Assembly (NCBI GenBank): GCA_031283505.1
Contig: JAITBO010000372.1
Coordinates: 1 to 13,249 of the forward strand
DNA length: 13,249 bases
Origin: Treponema sp.
GTDB taxonomy: Bacteria; Spirochaetota; Spirochaetia; Treponematales; Breznakiellaceae
Direction of reading: 5' to 3'
Part shown: positions 6,746-12,987 of the stretch, in pieces
Layout: each line of letters opens with the position of its first letter
Position numbering within the stretch: position 1 is the stretch's first letter
Notes under the pieces: generated by a model
Seen by the model: the letters and a program-made list of their open reading frames with translations, nothing else
What the model was told of the DNA's origin: nothing
Database searches by the model: none
Made by a program: the position numbers and the translations under genes

Positions 6746-7231
6746 ATGAGAAAGGCACTTTTCATGTTTGTCGTTTTCCAGTTATCTCAATCCGTGATGT
6801 CCTGTGTAAGTACGGATTTAACCGGCGAACAAAAAGCCGTCTTGCTGGCCTTTGAGGAGGTCTATGATTCTTATAAAACGGATTTTATCCTTGATGATGC
6901 CCAAACATATACAGTTATGGAAGGCGATACGCTACCGGCTATTATCCGCCGGATTTACGGAGCCGGGAACGGATATTTTTTCCCTTTAGTTGTGTTGGCA
7001 TCCAGAGATATCATCCTGAATACCGACGTTCTTAAACCGGGTATGAAATTGACGATCCCCAATCTGAATAAAAACCTAAGTGATCCGGACACCCGGCAAT
7101 CTTTAAAATATTTTTTATATGATGTAGCCGATATTTACGAAAAAAAAGAGGCCGCCGAAACCCAGGAATATAAAAAACAACTGGCGGTGGATTTAAAGAG
7201 CCGCCTGCGCAATCAGGCGGACGCTCTTTAA
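6746..7231 (+). CDS. LysM-domain lipoprotein (paralogue of the 7989-8480 gene)
   Basis: A 161-residue surface or periplasmic lipoprotein. It has Arg2-Lys3, a hydrophobic core and SVMSC with the lipidated Cys20. Residues 53-107 form one LysM domain (QTYTVMEGDTL to LKPGMKLTIPNL), the module that binds N-acetylglucosamine glycans such as peptidoglycan. Between the two LysM halves is an aromatic segment, GNGYFFPLVVLAS, shared with the paralogue on the other strand. The C-terminal 50 residues are charged and helical, without a known domain. The ATG at 6746 is chosen because AAAGGAAG lies at 6733-6740. An earlier in-frame ATG at 6713 falls inside the palindromic repeat and is unlikely. The gene's 3' end also encodes one arm of a terminator shared with the convergent META lipoprotein gene. 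Role: probably wall anchoring; exact function unknown. Confidence 0.87.
   Translation: MRKALFMFVVFQLSQSVMSCVSTDLTGEQKAVLLAFEEVYDSYKTDFILDDAQTYTVMEGDTLPAIIRRIYGAGNGYFFPLVVLASRDIILNTDVLKPGMKLTIPNLNKNLSDPDTRQSLKYFLYDVADIYEKKEAAETQEYKKQLAVDLKSRLRNQADAL
7193..7231. terminator. Bidirectional terminator embedded in the 3' end of the LysM gene
   Basis: Left arm TTAAAGAGCCGCCTG (7193-7207), 6-nt loop, right arm CAGGCGG, a 3-nt bulge ACG, then CTCTTTAA (7224-7231). This makes 15 bp of pairing with a GC core and an A/T base. It includes the TAA stop of the + gene and starts 1 nt after the end of the convergent - gene. The terminal CTCTTTAA serves as a short U-run in either direction. Confidence 0.62.
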
Positions 7232-7232
7232 G

Positions 7233-7805
7233 CTATTCCCGGCGGAGTTGGTAAACCAAAATCATTAACTCGTCCGAAGTATTGCGGGTGTAGAGATTTA
7301 AAGTGTCTTCTTCTAAATTCCAGCGGGAAACCCGTTCAAGATAGTTGTAGTATTCCTGTTCTCCTAGCCCCGGTGGTTCGCTCAGGCTTGTCATCAGCGT
7401 ACCGGCTATAGCCTGAATTGAAATAGCCGCATCTTTCCCGAGTTGATAGGGAGCAGTATACCGGTTCGGAGCGCCCTTTCCGGCCAAGCGTTCCTGATCA
7501 AAGCGCAGGGTGTAACAATCCCCCATTCCATGGGCTTCCAGGACCGCCCGGCTGAATTTCGCAGGACCCGAAGGAGTCTGTATTTCAACAAGATACCATT
7601 CCTTACCTATCGCATCACTAAAGTCTGGCTGTACCACAACCGCCCGGAATTCGGGCCTGGGGGCCTGATCCGCAGGAGGACCTTCCCTTGTGCTTGAACA
7701 GGAAGCGGTAAAAATGCCCGCAATTACCGTCATCACGATTACAAGCCACAGGCGGGACAAGAAACGCTGTAAGAGTGTTTCTGTTGTTAAAATAATTGTT
7801 TTCAT
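7233..7805 (-). CDS. META/HslJ-domain lipoprotein
   Basis: A 190-residue lipoprotein. The N-terminal part carries Arg14 and Arg18, then LWLVIVMTVIAGIFTASC with the lipobox Cys36. A Pro-rich linker follows. From about residue 67 to the end it reads as a META domain (DUF306, HslJ-like). It has the typical KEWYLVEIQT opening, a CYTLRFDQERLAGKGAPNRY segment, and a closing LNLYTRNTSDELMILVYQL. META proteins sit in the envelope and are linked to secretion, stress or drug tolerance in some bacteria; no enzymatic activity is known for the fold. The n-region before the hydrophobic core is long, so a later start such as Met25 cannot be ruled out, and no clear ribosome site is seen. It converges with the LysM gene (1-nt gap) and follows palindromic repeat copy 2. 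Confidence 0.86.
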   Translation of the reverse strand: MKTIILTTETLLQRFLSRLWLVIVMTVIAGIFTASCSSTREGPPADQAPRPEFRAVVVQPDFSDAIGKEWYLVEIQTPSGPAKFSRAVLEAHGMGDCYTLRFDQERLAGKGAPNRYTAPYQLGKDAAISIQAIAGTLMTSLSEPPGLGEQEYYNYLERVSRWNLEEDTLNLYTRNTSDELMILVYQLRRE

Positions 7806-7851
7806 ATTTTATATAGTAAACAATTTTTGAATGAATAACAAACAAAAAAAC

Positions 7852-7887
7852 GAGCCAGTTTCAAATCTTCAAATTTGGAACTGGCTC
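7852..7887. repeat. 36-bp palindromic repeat, copy 2, with terminator character on the - strand
   Basis: Arms GAGCCAGTTTCAAAT (7852-7866) and ATTTGGAACTGGCTC (7873-7887), 15 bp with one G-T wobble and a 6-nt loop. On the - strand the stem is followed directly by CGTTTTTTT, the form of a Rho-independent terminator for the 7989-8480 gene. It also lies 46 nt upstream of the META lipoprotein start at 7805. Confidence 0.82.
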
Positions 7888-7990
7888 AAATTGCTATATT
7901 TTTTGCCGGGTGGTCTAACCACGTCAGCCATCGGTGCAACAACTCCTTCCGAATGTCCTTTTCCCAGAGACTCAACGGTATCAGGTCATT
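7886..7990 (-). pseudogene. Remnant of a PD-(D/E)XK nuclease-family (Rpn-like) transposase
   Basis: A - strand frame of 34 residues reading NDLIPLSLWEKDIRKELL then HRWLTWLDHP and a stop. The KELLHRWLTWL pattern resembles the segment after the nuclease core of Rpn/PD-(D/E)XK putative transposases that are frequent in Treponema genomes, as far as I remember them; this was not checked by search. No start codon or nuclease core is present. The stop codon falls in the arm of palindromic repeat copy 2. It begins where the LysM gene ends (3-nt overlap in another frame). Confidence 0.5.
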
Positions 7991-8480
7991 AAAGAGAATT
8001 AGCGGTACTTGAAAGTCCGTCAATCAATTCTGAACTCCATCTGGTTTCCGATCTGTCGCCATAAATATTGCAGACGCTCAGAAGCAGGGTCTTGATCCGT
8101 GCGCGAATCTCGGGATTATTGCGATTCACATCCAGATTGGGAATAATTAATTCCATTCCCGGTTCAATCAGATCGGGATCGGCAATATTGACCATTTTCT
8201 GAGACTTTGAAGCCGCCATAATCAAAGGGAAAAAGAAGGCGTTTCCACGACCGTATTTTGCCTGGGCAATTTTTGTAAGCGTTTCCCCTTCCTTAACCAC
8301 ATAACGTTCCGCACCATCCAAAATAAGAGGCAACACCGATTGATACGCATCATAAAAAGCGGCTTCTTCAGCCGCAGCCGGTTCCGATTCTTTCTCCTGC
8401 ATCTGCACTGGAGTAGATTTACAGGAAACCGTAACCAATGCCGCCAGAACAACCAAATAAAGAAAATATATTTTTTTCAT
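7989..8480 (-). CDS. LysM-domain lipoprotein (paralogue of the 6746-7231 gene)
   Basis: A 163-residue lipoprotein with the same build as the + strand gene at 6746. Lys2-Lys3 and a short hydrophobic core lead to TVSC and lipidated Cys20. An acidic, Ala/Glu-rich stretch covers 27-41. One LysM domain spans about 59-116 (ERYVVKEGETL to IEPGMELIIPNL), with the shared aromatic segment GNAFFFPLIMAAS inside it. The C-terminus is helical and keeps an N-P-E/D...Y arrangement seen in the paralogue. It should bind peptidoglycan or another GlcNAc glycan from the periplasmic or outer face. GGAG lies 5-6 nt before the ATG on the - strand. Upstream are a 17-bp palindrome and repeat copy 3; downstream is a T-tailed repeat copy 2 that could end its transcript. 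Confidence 0.89.
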   Translation of the reverse strand: MKKIYFLYLVVLAALVTVSCKSTPVQMQEKESEPAAAEEAAFYDAYQSVLPLILDGAERYVVKEGETLTKIAQAKYGRGNAFFFPLIMAASKSQKMVNIADPDLIEPGMELIIPNLDVNRNNPEIRARIKTLLLSVCNIYGDRSETRWSSELIDGLSSTANSL

Positions 8481-8505
8481 AAAAACTCCAAAATTTCAAA
8501 TTAAT

Positions 8506-8522
8506 CCATGTTATAAACATGG
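8506..8522. repeat. 17-bp perfect palindrome upstream of the LysM lipoprotein gene
   Basis: CCATGTT (8506-8512), ATA, AACATGG (8516-8522). It lies 25 nt upstream of the - strand ATG at 8480 and 5 nt from repeat copy 3. Size and place would fit an operator, or a small hairpin in the leader. Confidence 0.5.
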
Positions 8523-8527
8523 TTATT

Positions 8528-8564
8528 GAGGCTGTTCCAAAAATTGAAGTTTTGGAACAGCCTC
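8528..8564. repeat. 37-bp palindromic repeat, copy 3
   Basis: Perfect 15-bp arms GAGGCTGTTCCAAAA (8528-8542) and TTTTGGAACAGCCTC (8550-8564) with a 7-nt loop, 47 nt upstream of the LysM gene start at 8480. It differs from copy 4 at only three of 37 positions. Confidence 0.88.
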
Positions 8565-8670
8565 TATTATAAAAATTTATGAAAAAATTGGACAAAAAGC
8601 AAGAGTAATTCCAAAAAATTCAGGAATTCTGCATATATTGTCCCCCATCAGGTTAAAAAGTTTTACAAGG

Positions 8671-8736
8671 TTAGATGATACGGACTGCCTCTATCCCGTC
8701 CTTTTCAGGCATCAGGTGATCCATAACTGTTTCCGT
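8671..8736 (-). pseudogene. Fragment of a response-regulator receiver (REC) domain
   Basis: A - strand frame of 21 residues, TETVMDHLMPEKDGIEAVRII, closed by TAA. It matches the beta3-loop-alpha3 part of REC domains (V-x-MDHxMPxxDGIEAxxII), including the phospho-acceptor Asp in MDH. The rest of the domain is not in frame. In the next frame upstream, GIATAEAIHKSTRYG could be the preceding helix, which would imply a frameshift near 8736. It is probably the relic of a hybrid sensor kinase or response regulator. The match is short, hence moderate confidence. Confidence 0.5.
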
Positions 8737-8840
8737 ATCTGGTGGATTTATGGATGGCTTCCGCCGTTGCAATGCCGGTTTGATAATATTTATTTTTTAC
8801 GGTAAGGTAAACCTCCGTCAGCTATTTGGTTGCTTTGAAA

Positions 8841-8937
8841 ACCGGACAAAAAAACCGGTCAATATATTTATACCGGACCAATTTAGGGGTATTTCGAGTA
8901 TATTTTTGCAAAACCGGGTTTCAGGCTAAATTACCGG
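8841..8937. repeat. Cluster of five ACCGG words upstream of gyrA
   Basis: ACCGG at 8841, 8854, 8872, 8913 and 8933, all in the same direction in 97 bp of otherwise AT-rich DNA; a sixth is at 9021 in the gyrA leader. Between 8565 and 8940 I see no intact gene. The words may be protein-binding sites or chance. Confidence 0.35.
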
Positions 8938-8953
8938 ATGGCTTGCGGACAAC

Positions 8954-8983
8954 TCGACTTTTTTATCCAAAATTTGCTATACT
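8954..8983 (+). promoter_or_regulatory. Likely gyrA promoter
   Basis: -35 TCGACT (8954-8959), 18-nt spacer, extended -10 TGC-TATACT (8975-8983). Predicted start is near 8990, giving a leader of about 70 nt. A one-mismatch DnaA-box-like word, TTATCCAAA, lies in the spacer at 8963-8971. Confidence 0.52.
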
Positions 8984-9004
8984 AAGATAATATTACGAAG
9001 TTTC

Positions 9005-9038
9005 AGGCTTAACGCCTATGACCGGGTATGCTGGTCAT
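9005..9038 (+). promoter_or_regulatory. Two small hairpins in the gyrA leader
   Basis: AGGC/GCCT (9005-9017, 5-nt loop) is followed at once by ATGACC/GGTCAT (9018-9038, 9-nt loop). Both lie just ahead of the ribosome site AAGAGGAAG at 9047-9055. They may shape translation of gyrA; no known riboswitch is recognised. Confidence 0.38.
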
Positions 9039-9058
9039 TTCTATAAAAGAGGAAGATT

Positions 9059-11509
9059 GTGGCAGAAACCGGTAAAATTATTCCCGTTGCGATAGAAGAA
9101 GAAGTAAAAAACGCCTATCTGACGTATGCCATGTCGGTCATTGTGGCCCGCGCTTTACCGGATGTACGGGACGGCCTTAAACCGGTACACCGGCGGCTCC
9201 TGTATGCCATGGACGAATTGGGTCTGCGGCCTAACGCTGCCACCAAGAAAAGCGCCCGTATCACCGGGGATACCATGGGTAAATACCACCCCCACGGCGA
9301 CGCTTCCCTCTATGACGCCATGGTCCGCATGGCCCAGGACTTCTCCCTCCGCTATCCTCTGGTTCATGGACAGGGTAACTTCGGTTCCATGGACGGTGAC
9401 CCGCCGGCCGCCATGCGGTACACCGAAGCCAAGCTTTCCCGGATCGGAGACGAGATGCTCCAGGACCTGGGCAAGGAGACGGTGGACTTTGTTCCCAACT
9501 ATGACGAATCCCTTACCGAGCCGGTAGTACTCCCTGCCGCAATGCCCAATCTGCTGGTTAACGGGTCCAGCGGTATTGCCGTCGGGATGGCCACCAACAT
9601 GGCCCCCCACAACCTGAACGAAGTCTGCCAGGCCATTTACGCCTATATCGACAACCCGGATATCACCATTGACGAACTTGCCAAATTCATCCATGGGCCG
9701 GATTTCCCCACGGGGGGGATCATCTTCGGCCGCCGGGGCATACGGGAAGCCTATAAAACCGGTCGGGGGAAGATCCTGATCCGGGGCCGGTTTACCATAG
9801 AAACCGGCAAATCCGGCAAGGAAATCATCGTTTTCAACGAGATTCCCTACAACGTGAATAAAAAGCTCCTTTTGGAACGGATAGGCGATCTGGTTCGGGA
9901 CAAGGTGATAGACGGCATAGCCGATTTTAACGACGAATCCGACCGGGAAGGCATCCGGGTTGTTATCGAACTGAAGAAAGGCGCCATTCTCAAGGTCGTG
10001 CTGAATCAGCTTTTCTCCAACACCCCGCTACAGACCACCTTTGGGATCATCAACCTGGCCCTGATAAACGGCAAACCCCAGTGCCTTAACCTTAAAGAAC
10101 TCATCCACTATTTTGTGGAACATCGGGTGGAAGTGGTTACCCGGCGTACCCGCTACGAACTGCGCAAGGCCGAAGAACGGGCCCATATCTTGGAAGGCCT
10201 GGTTATCGCCCTGGCGAACATCGACGAAGTGGTGGCAATCATCAAGGCGTCCAGGGACATCAACGCCGCCAAGACCGGCCTACAGGAACGGTTTCTCCTA
10301 TCCGAAATCCAGGCCCAGGCCATCGTGGATATGCGCCTGGGGCGGCTTACCAGCCTGGAAGTAGAAAAGCTCCAGCAGGAATTGGAGGAACTCAAGGTTC
10401 AAATCGCCTACTTGAAGTCCTTATTGGAGGACGGCGCCAAACTGCGGGGAGTCATCAAGGACGAAACCCGGAGTATAGCCGAAAGGTACGGAGACGAGCG
10501 CCGCACCGAAATCGTGGCCGGGGAAGTGGAAAGCATCAATATTGAGGACCTGATCAAAAAAGAAGAGATGATGATTCTCATTTCCAATTTAGGCTATGTC
10601 AAGCGGGTTCCCGTTTCTTCTTACCGCAACCAAGGCAGGGGCGGCAAGGGTATGGTCAGCGCCAAACTTACGGAAGATGACTTTGTGAAACAGATCTTTG
10701 TGGCATCCACTCACGAGTACATTATGTTCATCACCAGCGAAGGCAAAGCCTACTGGATGAAGGTCCACGAGCTTCCCGAAGGTTCCCGTACCAGCAAAGG
10801 AACCCATATCAAGAGTCTGCTTACGGTGTCGCCCAACGAGGATATAACCGCCATTGTGTCCCTTAAAGAGTTTACCGGCGGCGATCAGGGGCCTTACCTC
10901 TTTATGGGAACCGCCCGGGGGGTTGTTAAAAAAGTCGCCGTCGGCGAGTTCTCCAATGCCAAGACGCGGGGCATCATCGCCATTAATCTGGACAGCGGCG
11001 ATAAACTGGTAAGCGCCCTTTTAACTACCGGTTCCGACGAAGTGGTCCTTATCTCCCGGAAGGGCCAGGCCCTGCGTACCGGGGAAGACCAGGTCCGGGT
11101 CATGGGCCGTTCTTCCCGAGGCGTTTCCGGCATGAAGCTGGGGGATGATGACGAACTGACCGGTATGCTCAGGGTGGACGACAGGGAGAAGATGCTCATC
11201 CTTTCGGAATACGGCTTCGGCAAGCGGGTGGAATTCAGCGAGTTCTCCATTCATGGCCGGGCTACCGGCGGCCAGAAGATTTACACAGTTACCGAAAAAA
11301 CCGGTGAAATCGTAGGCTGTGTCAATGTCCTGGACAACGAGGAAATCATGTGCATCACGAGCCAGGGTAAGTCTATCAAGCTTAAAGTAGCCGATATACG
11401 GGTTATGGGCCGTTCCGCCCAGGGAGTAAAAATTCTCAGCATAGACAAGCCGGATTTTGTTACCGGCGTGGACCGTATCGTAAAGGAAGACGCAGACGGC
11501 GAATTCTAA
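9059..11509 (+). CDS. gyrA: DNA gyrase subunit A
   Basis: The cutting and rejoining subunit of DNA gyrase (with GyrB), which puts negative supercoils into DNA. It is full-length at 816 residues. The N-terminal winged-helix/tower part contains the active-site Tyr121 in [10 protein letters not shown], with Arg120 beside it. The quinolone-determining region reads [12 protein letters not shown] (78-88), so Ala82 replaces the E. coli Ser83 while Asp86 keeps the acidic partner. The C-terminal beta-pinwheel has the GyrA box QGRGGKG at 525-531, which marks it as GyrA rather than ParC. The protein ends in an acidic tail, KEDADGEF. The start is a GTG; it has a good AAGAGGAAG ribosome site 3-4 nt upstream and fits the [10 protein letters not shown] family N-terminus. 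It is not followed closely by any gene, and no clear terminator is seen after it. Confidence 0.98.
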   Translation: MAETGKIIPVAIEEEVKNAYLTYAMSVIVARALPDVRDGLKPVHRRLLYAMDELGLRPNAATKKSARITGDTMGKYHPHGDASLYDAMVRMAQDFSLRYPLVHGQGNFGSMDGDPPAAMRYTEAKLSRIGDEMLQDLGKETVDFVPNYDESLTEPVVLPAAMPNLLVNGSSGIAVGMATNMAPHNLNEVCQAIYAYIDNPDITIDELAKFIHGPDFPTGGIIFGRRGIREAYKTGRGKILIRGRFTIETGKSGKEIIVFNEIPYNVNKKLLLERIGDLVRDKVIDGIADFNDESDREGIRVVIELKKGAILKVVLNQLFSNTPLQTTFGIINLALINGKPQCLNLKELIHYFVEHRVEVVTRRTRYELRKAEERAHILEGLVIALANIDEVVAIIKASRDINAAKTGLQERFLLSEIQAQAIVDMRLGRLTSLEVEKLQQELEELKVQIAYLKSLLEDGAKLRGVIKDETRSIAERYGDERRTEIVAGEVESINIEDLIKKEEMMILISNLGYVKRVPVSSYRNQGRGGKGMVSAKLTEDDFVKQIFVASTHEYIMFITSEGKAYWMKVHELPEGSRTSKGTHIKSLLTVSPNEDITAIVSLKEFTGGDQGPYLFMGTARGVVKKVAVGEFSNAKTRGIIAINLDSGDKLVSALLTTGSDEVVLISRKGQALRTGEDQVRVMGRSSRGVSGMKLGDDDELTGMLRVDDREKMLILSEYGFGKRVEFSEFSIHGRATGGQKIYTVTEKTGEIVGCVNVLDNEEIMCITSQGKSIKLKVADIRVMGRSAQGVKILSIDKPDFVTGVDRIVKEDADGEF

Positions 11510-11756
11510 AAAGCGCTGTACTCCCAAAACCATACGGAAACCTCTTTACGATTTCTACGGGTATCGGGTAGGAGGCTATCCATTATTTGAGTAGCCGTCC
11601 TCGTGGAAACTTCGTTTCCTCCACCACCGTGATTCATTTTGTCTGCACTGTCCCCCTCTGTGCTTTCCAATAGCTTACCACTTGGCATTCCCATAGGTTC
11701 CCTTGGGTTCCATCCTACTCCGCCTTGGGTAGTCGATTCTTTCCGTTAAATCTATA
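11510..11756. other. Unassigned intergenic stretch after gyrA
   Basis: No gene is recognised. The - strand has an open frame of 62 residues (11506-11694, MGMPSGKLLESTEGD at its start), overlapping the gyrA stop, and a neighbouring frame reading RIDYPRRSRMEPKGTYGNA just upstream of it. Neither has a clear ribosome site, and both may be remains of a decayed gene. A small perfect hairpin, GGAAAC-TTC-GTTTCC, lies at 11605-11619. No T-tailed terminator for gyrA is evident. Confidence 0.3.
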
Positions 11757-11793
11757 GAAGCTGTTCAAAAAACTGAAGTTTTGGAACAGCCTC
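11757..11793. repeat. 37-bp palindromic repeat, copy 4 (partly decayed)
   Basis: Same element as copy 3 with three changes. The right arm TTTTGGAACAGCCTC (11779-11793) is identical; the left arm GAAGCTGTTCAAAAA has two mismatches, so the stem is imperfect. It ends 67 nt before the start of the sulfite-reductase-like gene at 11861. Confidence 0.85.
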
Positions 11794-11860
11794 GCTTGTA
11801 TATAAATAGAGAAAATACTAGAATGCCTATTGAATTAATATTAATTATGGAGGTCATTTT

Positions 11861-12727
11861 ATGTCAGGCATCGATTATGCGGCCCTGAAAAAAGGCGGCT
11901 TTATGCGTCAAAGGCAGAAAGATCATTTCTCCATGCGCCTTAAAGTCATCGGAGGGCAGCTCAGCGCCGCCCAGGTACGGAAAATCGGGGAGGTTGCGGA
12001 CAAATACGGCAGGGGCTATATCCACCTGACATCCCGGCAGGGGGTAGAGATCCCCTTTATCGCCCTGGAGGATATCGACCGGGTAAAAGAAGATCTGGCC
12101 GCGGGGGGCGTAAATGTAGGGGTCTGCGGTCCCCGGGTGCGGACCATCACCGCCTGCCAGGGTTCCGGCGTCTGTCCCAGCGGGATAATTGAAACCTCCG
12201 GCCTGGCGGAGGAGCTGGACAAGCGCTACTTCGGGCAGGAGCTGCCTCATAAATTCAAGATAGGTATTACGGGATGTAAGAACAACTGCCTTAAGGCGGA
12301 GGAAAACGACCTGGGAATTAAGGGCGGGATCTTCCCCCAATGGGATAAAGGGGCCTGTACCTTTTGCGGGCTCTGCGAAGCGGCTTGCCCGGTAAAGCTT
12401 ATCCTGGTGGACAAGGAAAACCGGGACCTCTCGTTCGACGAAAAGGGCTGCGTCTACTGCGGCAAGTGCGTAAAGGGCTGTCCCGCCGATGCCTGGAAGG
12501 GGAAGAACGGGTACCTCCTCTCCTTTGGCGGAATGTTCGGCAATGAAATCAAGGAGGGGCTCCATCTTTTGCCCCTGATTTTTGATACGGCCCAGGTCTT
12601 TAAGGCGGCGGATGCGGTTATCAATTTTTACCGGAACCACGCCAAGGCCGGGGAACGGCTCGGCAGAACCATCACCAGGGTGGGGACCGGGGGAGTAAAG
12701 AAAGAATTGGAGGAAGCGGTAGGATGA
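11861..12727 (+). CDS. Siroheme/[4Fe-4S] sulfite-reductase-like protein with double ferredoxin module
   Basis: A 288-residue redox enzyme of the nitrite/sulfite reductase family, closest in layout to anaerobic sulfite reductase subunit C (AsrC). Residues 10-80 form the ferredoxin-like half-domain (HLTSRQGVEIPF at 55-66). The siroheme-linked cluster is held by C99-x5-C105 and C139-x3-C143, the exact family spacing. Two further [4Fe-4S] clusters are supplied by CTFCGLCEAAC (166-176) and CVYCGKCVKGC (197-207). It is expected to reduce sulfite to sulfide in the cytoplasm with ferredoxin-like electron input. GGAGGT at 11849-11854 is a strong ribosome site. It overlaps the TusA-like gene by ATGA, so the two are translationally coupled. 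No AsrA/AsrB partner is in view. Nitrite as substrate is possible but less likely given the sulfur-transfer neighbours. Confidence 0.88.
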   Translation: MSGIDYAALKKGGFMRQRQKDHFSMRLKVIGGQLSAAQVRKIGEVADKYGRGYIHLTSRQGVEIPFIALEDIDRVKEDLAAGGVNVGVCGPRVRTITACQGSGVCPSGIIETSGLAEELDKRYFGQELPHKFKIGITGCKNNCLKAEENDLGIKGGIFPQWDKGACTFCGLCEAACPVKLILVDKENRDLSFDEKGCVYCGKCVKGCPADAWKGKNGYLLSFGGMFGNEIKEGLHLLPLIFDTAQVFKAADAVINFYRNHAKAGERLGRTITRVGTGGVKKELEEAVG

Positions 12728-12987
12728 GCGATGCGGTAAACGGACAGGAACCGGACGCCAGGGTGGATATTACCACCGTGGTATGTCCCATCACCTTTGT
12801 TAAAATCAAGGTTGCCCTGGATGAACTGGATGAAGGCCAGATATTGGAAGTGCGGCTCAATGACGGGGAGCCCATCCAAAACATACCCCGGAGCCTCAAA
12901 GACGAGGGACACCGGGTGATCAGCGTTAACAAGGTCGAGGACGGCGCCTATCTGCTCCGGGTCGTCAAGGGCGGTTTATCAGGATGA
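12724..12987 (+). CDS. TusA-family sulfur-carrier protein with CPIT motif
   Basis: A small 87-residue protein of the TusA/SirA fold, which carries persulfide sulfur on one Cys between enzymes. The family signature appears early as VVCPITFVKIKVAL, with the sulfur-bearing Cys21. The usual second Pro of CPxP is Thr24 here. The later part (GQILEVRLNDGEPIQNIPRSL then LRVVKG) fits the beta-alpha-beta-alpha-beta-beta fold over its full length. It overlaps the sulfite-reductase-like gene upstream and the ThiF/MoeB-type gene downstream, each by ATGA. This coupling points to a relay in which sulfide or persulfide made by the first protein passes through this one to an adenylated carrier. The fold call is firm; the partner assignment is inference. 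Confidence 0.84.
   Translation: MSDAVNGQEPDARVDITTVVCPITFVKIKVALDELDEGQILEVRLNDGEPIQNIPRSLKDEGHRVISVNKVEDGAYLLRVVKGGLSG

Noticed and set aside
8963..8971. TTATCCAAA as a replication-origin DnaA box
   Set aside because: Only one near-match and no cluster of boxes or AT-rich unwinding element nearby; oriC itself is not claimed here.
6689..11793. The four palindromes as a CRISPR array
   Set aside because: Copies are far apart with genes between them, no regular spacers and no cas genes.
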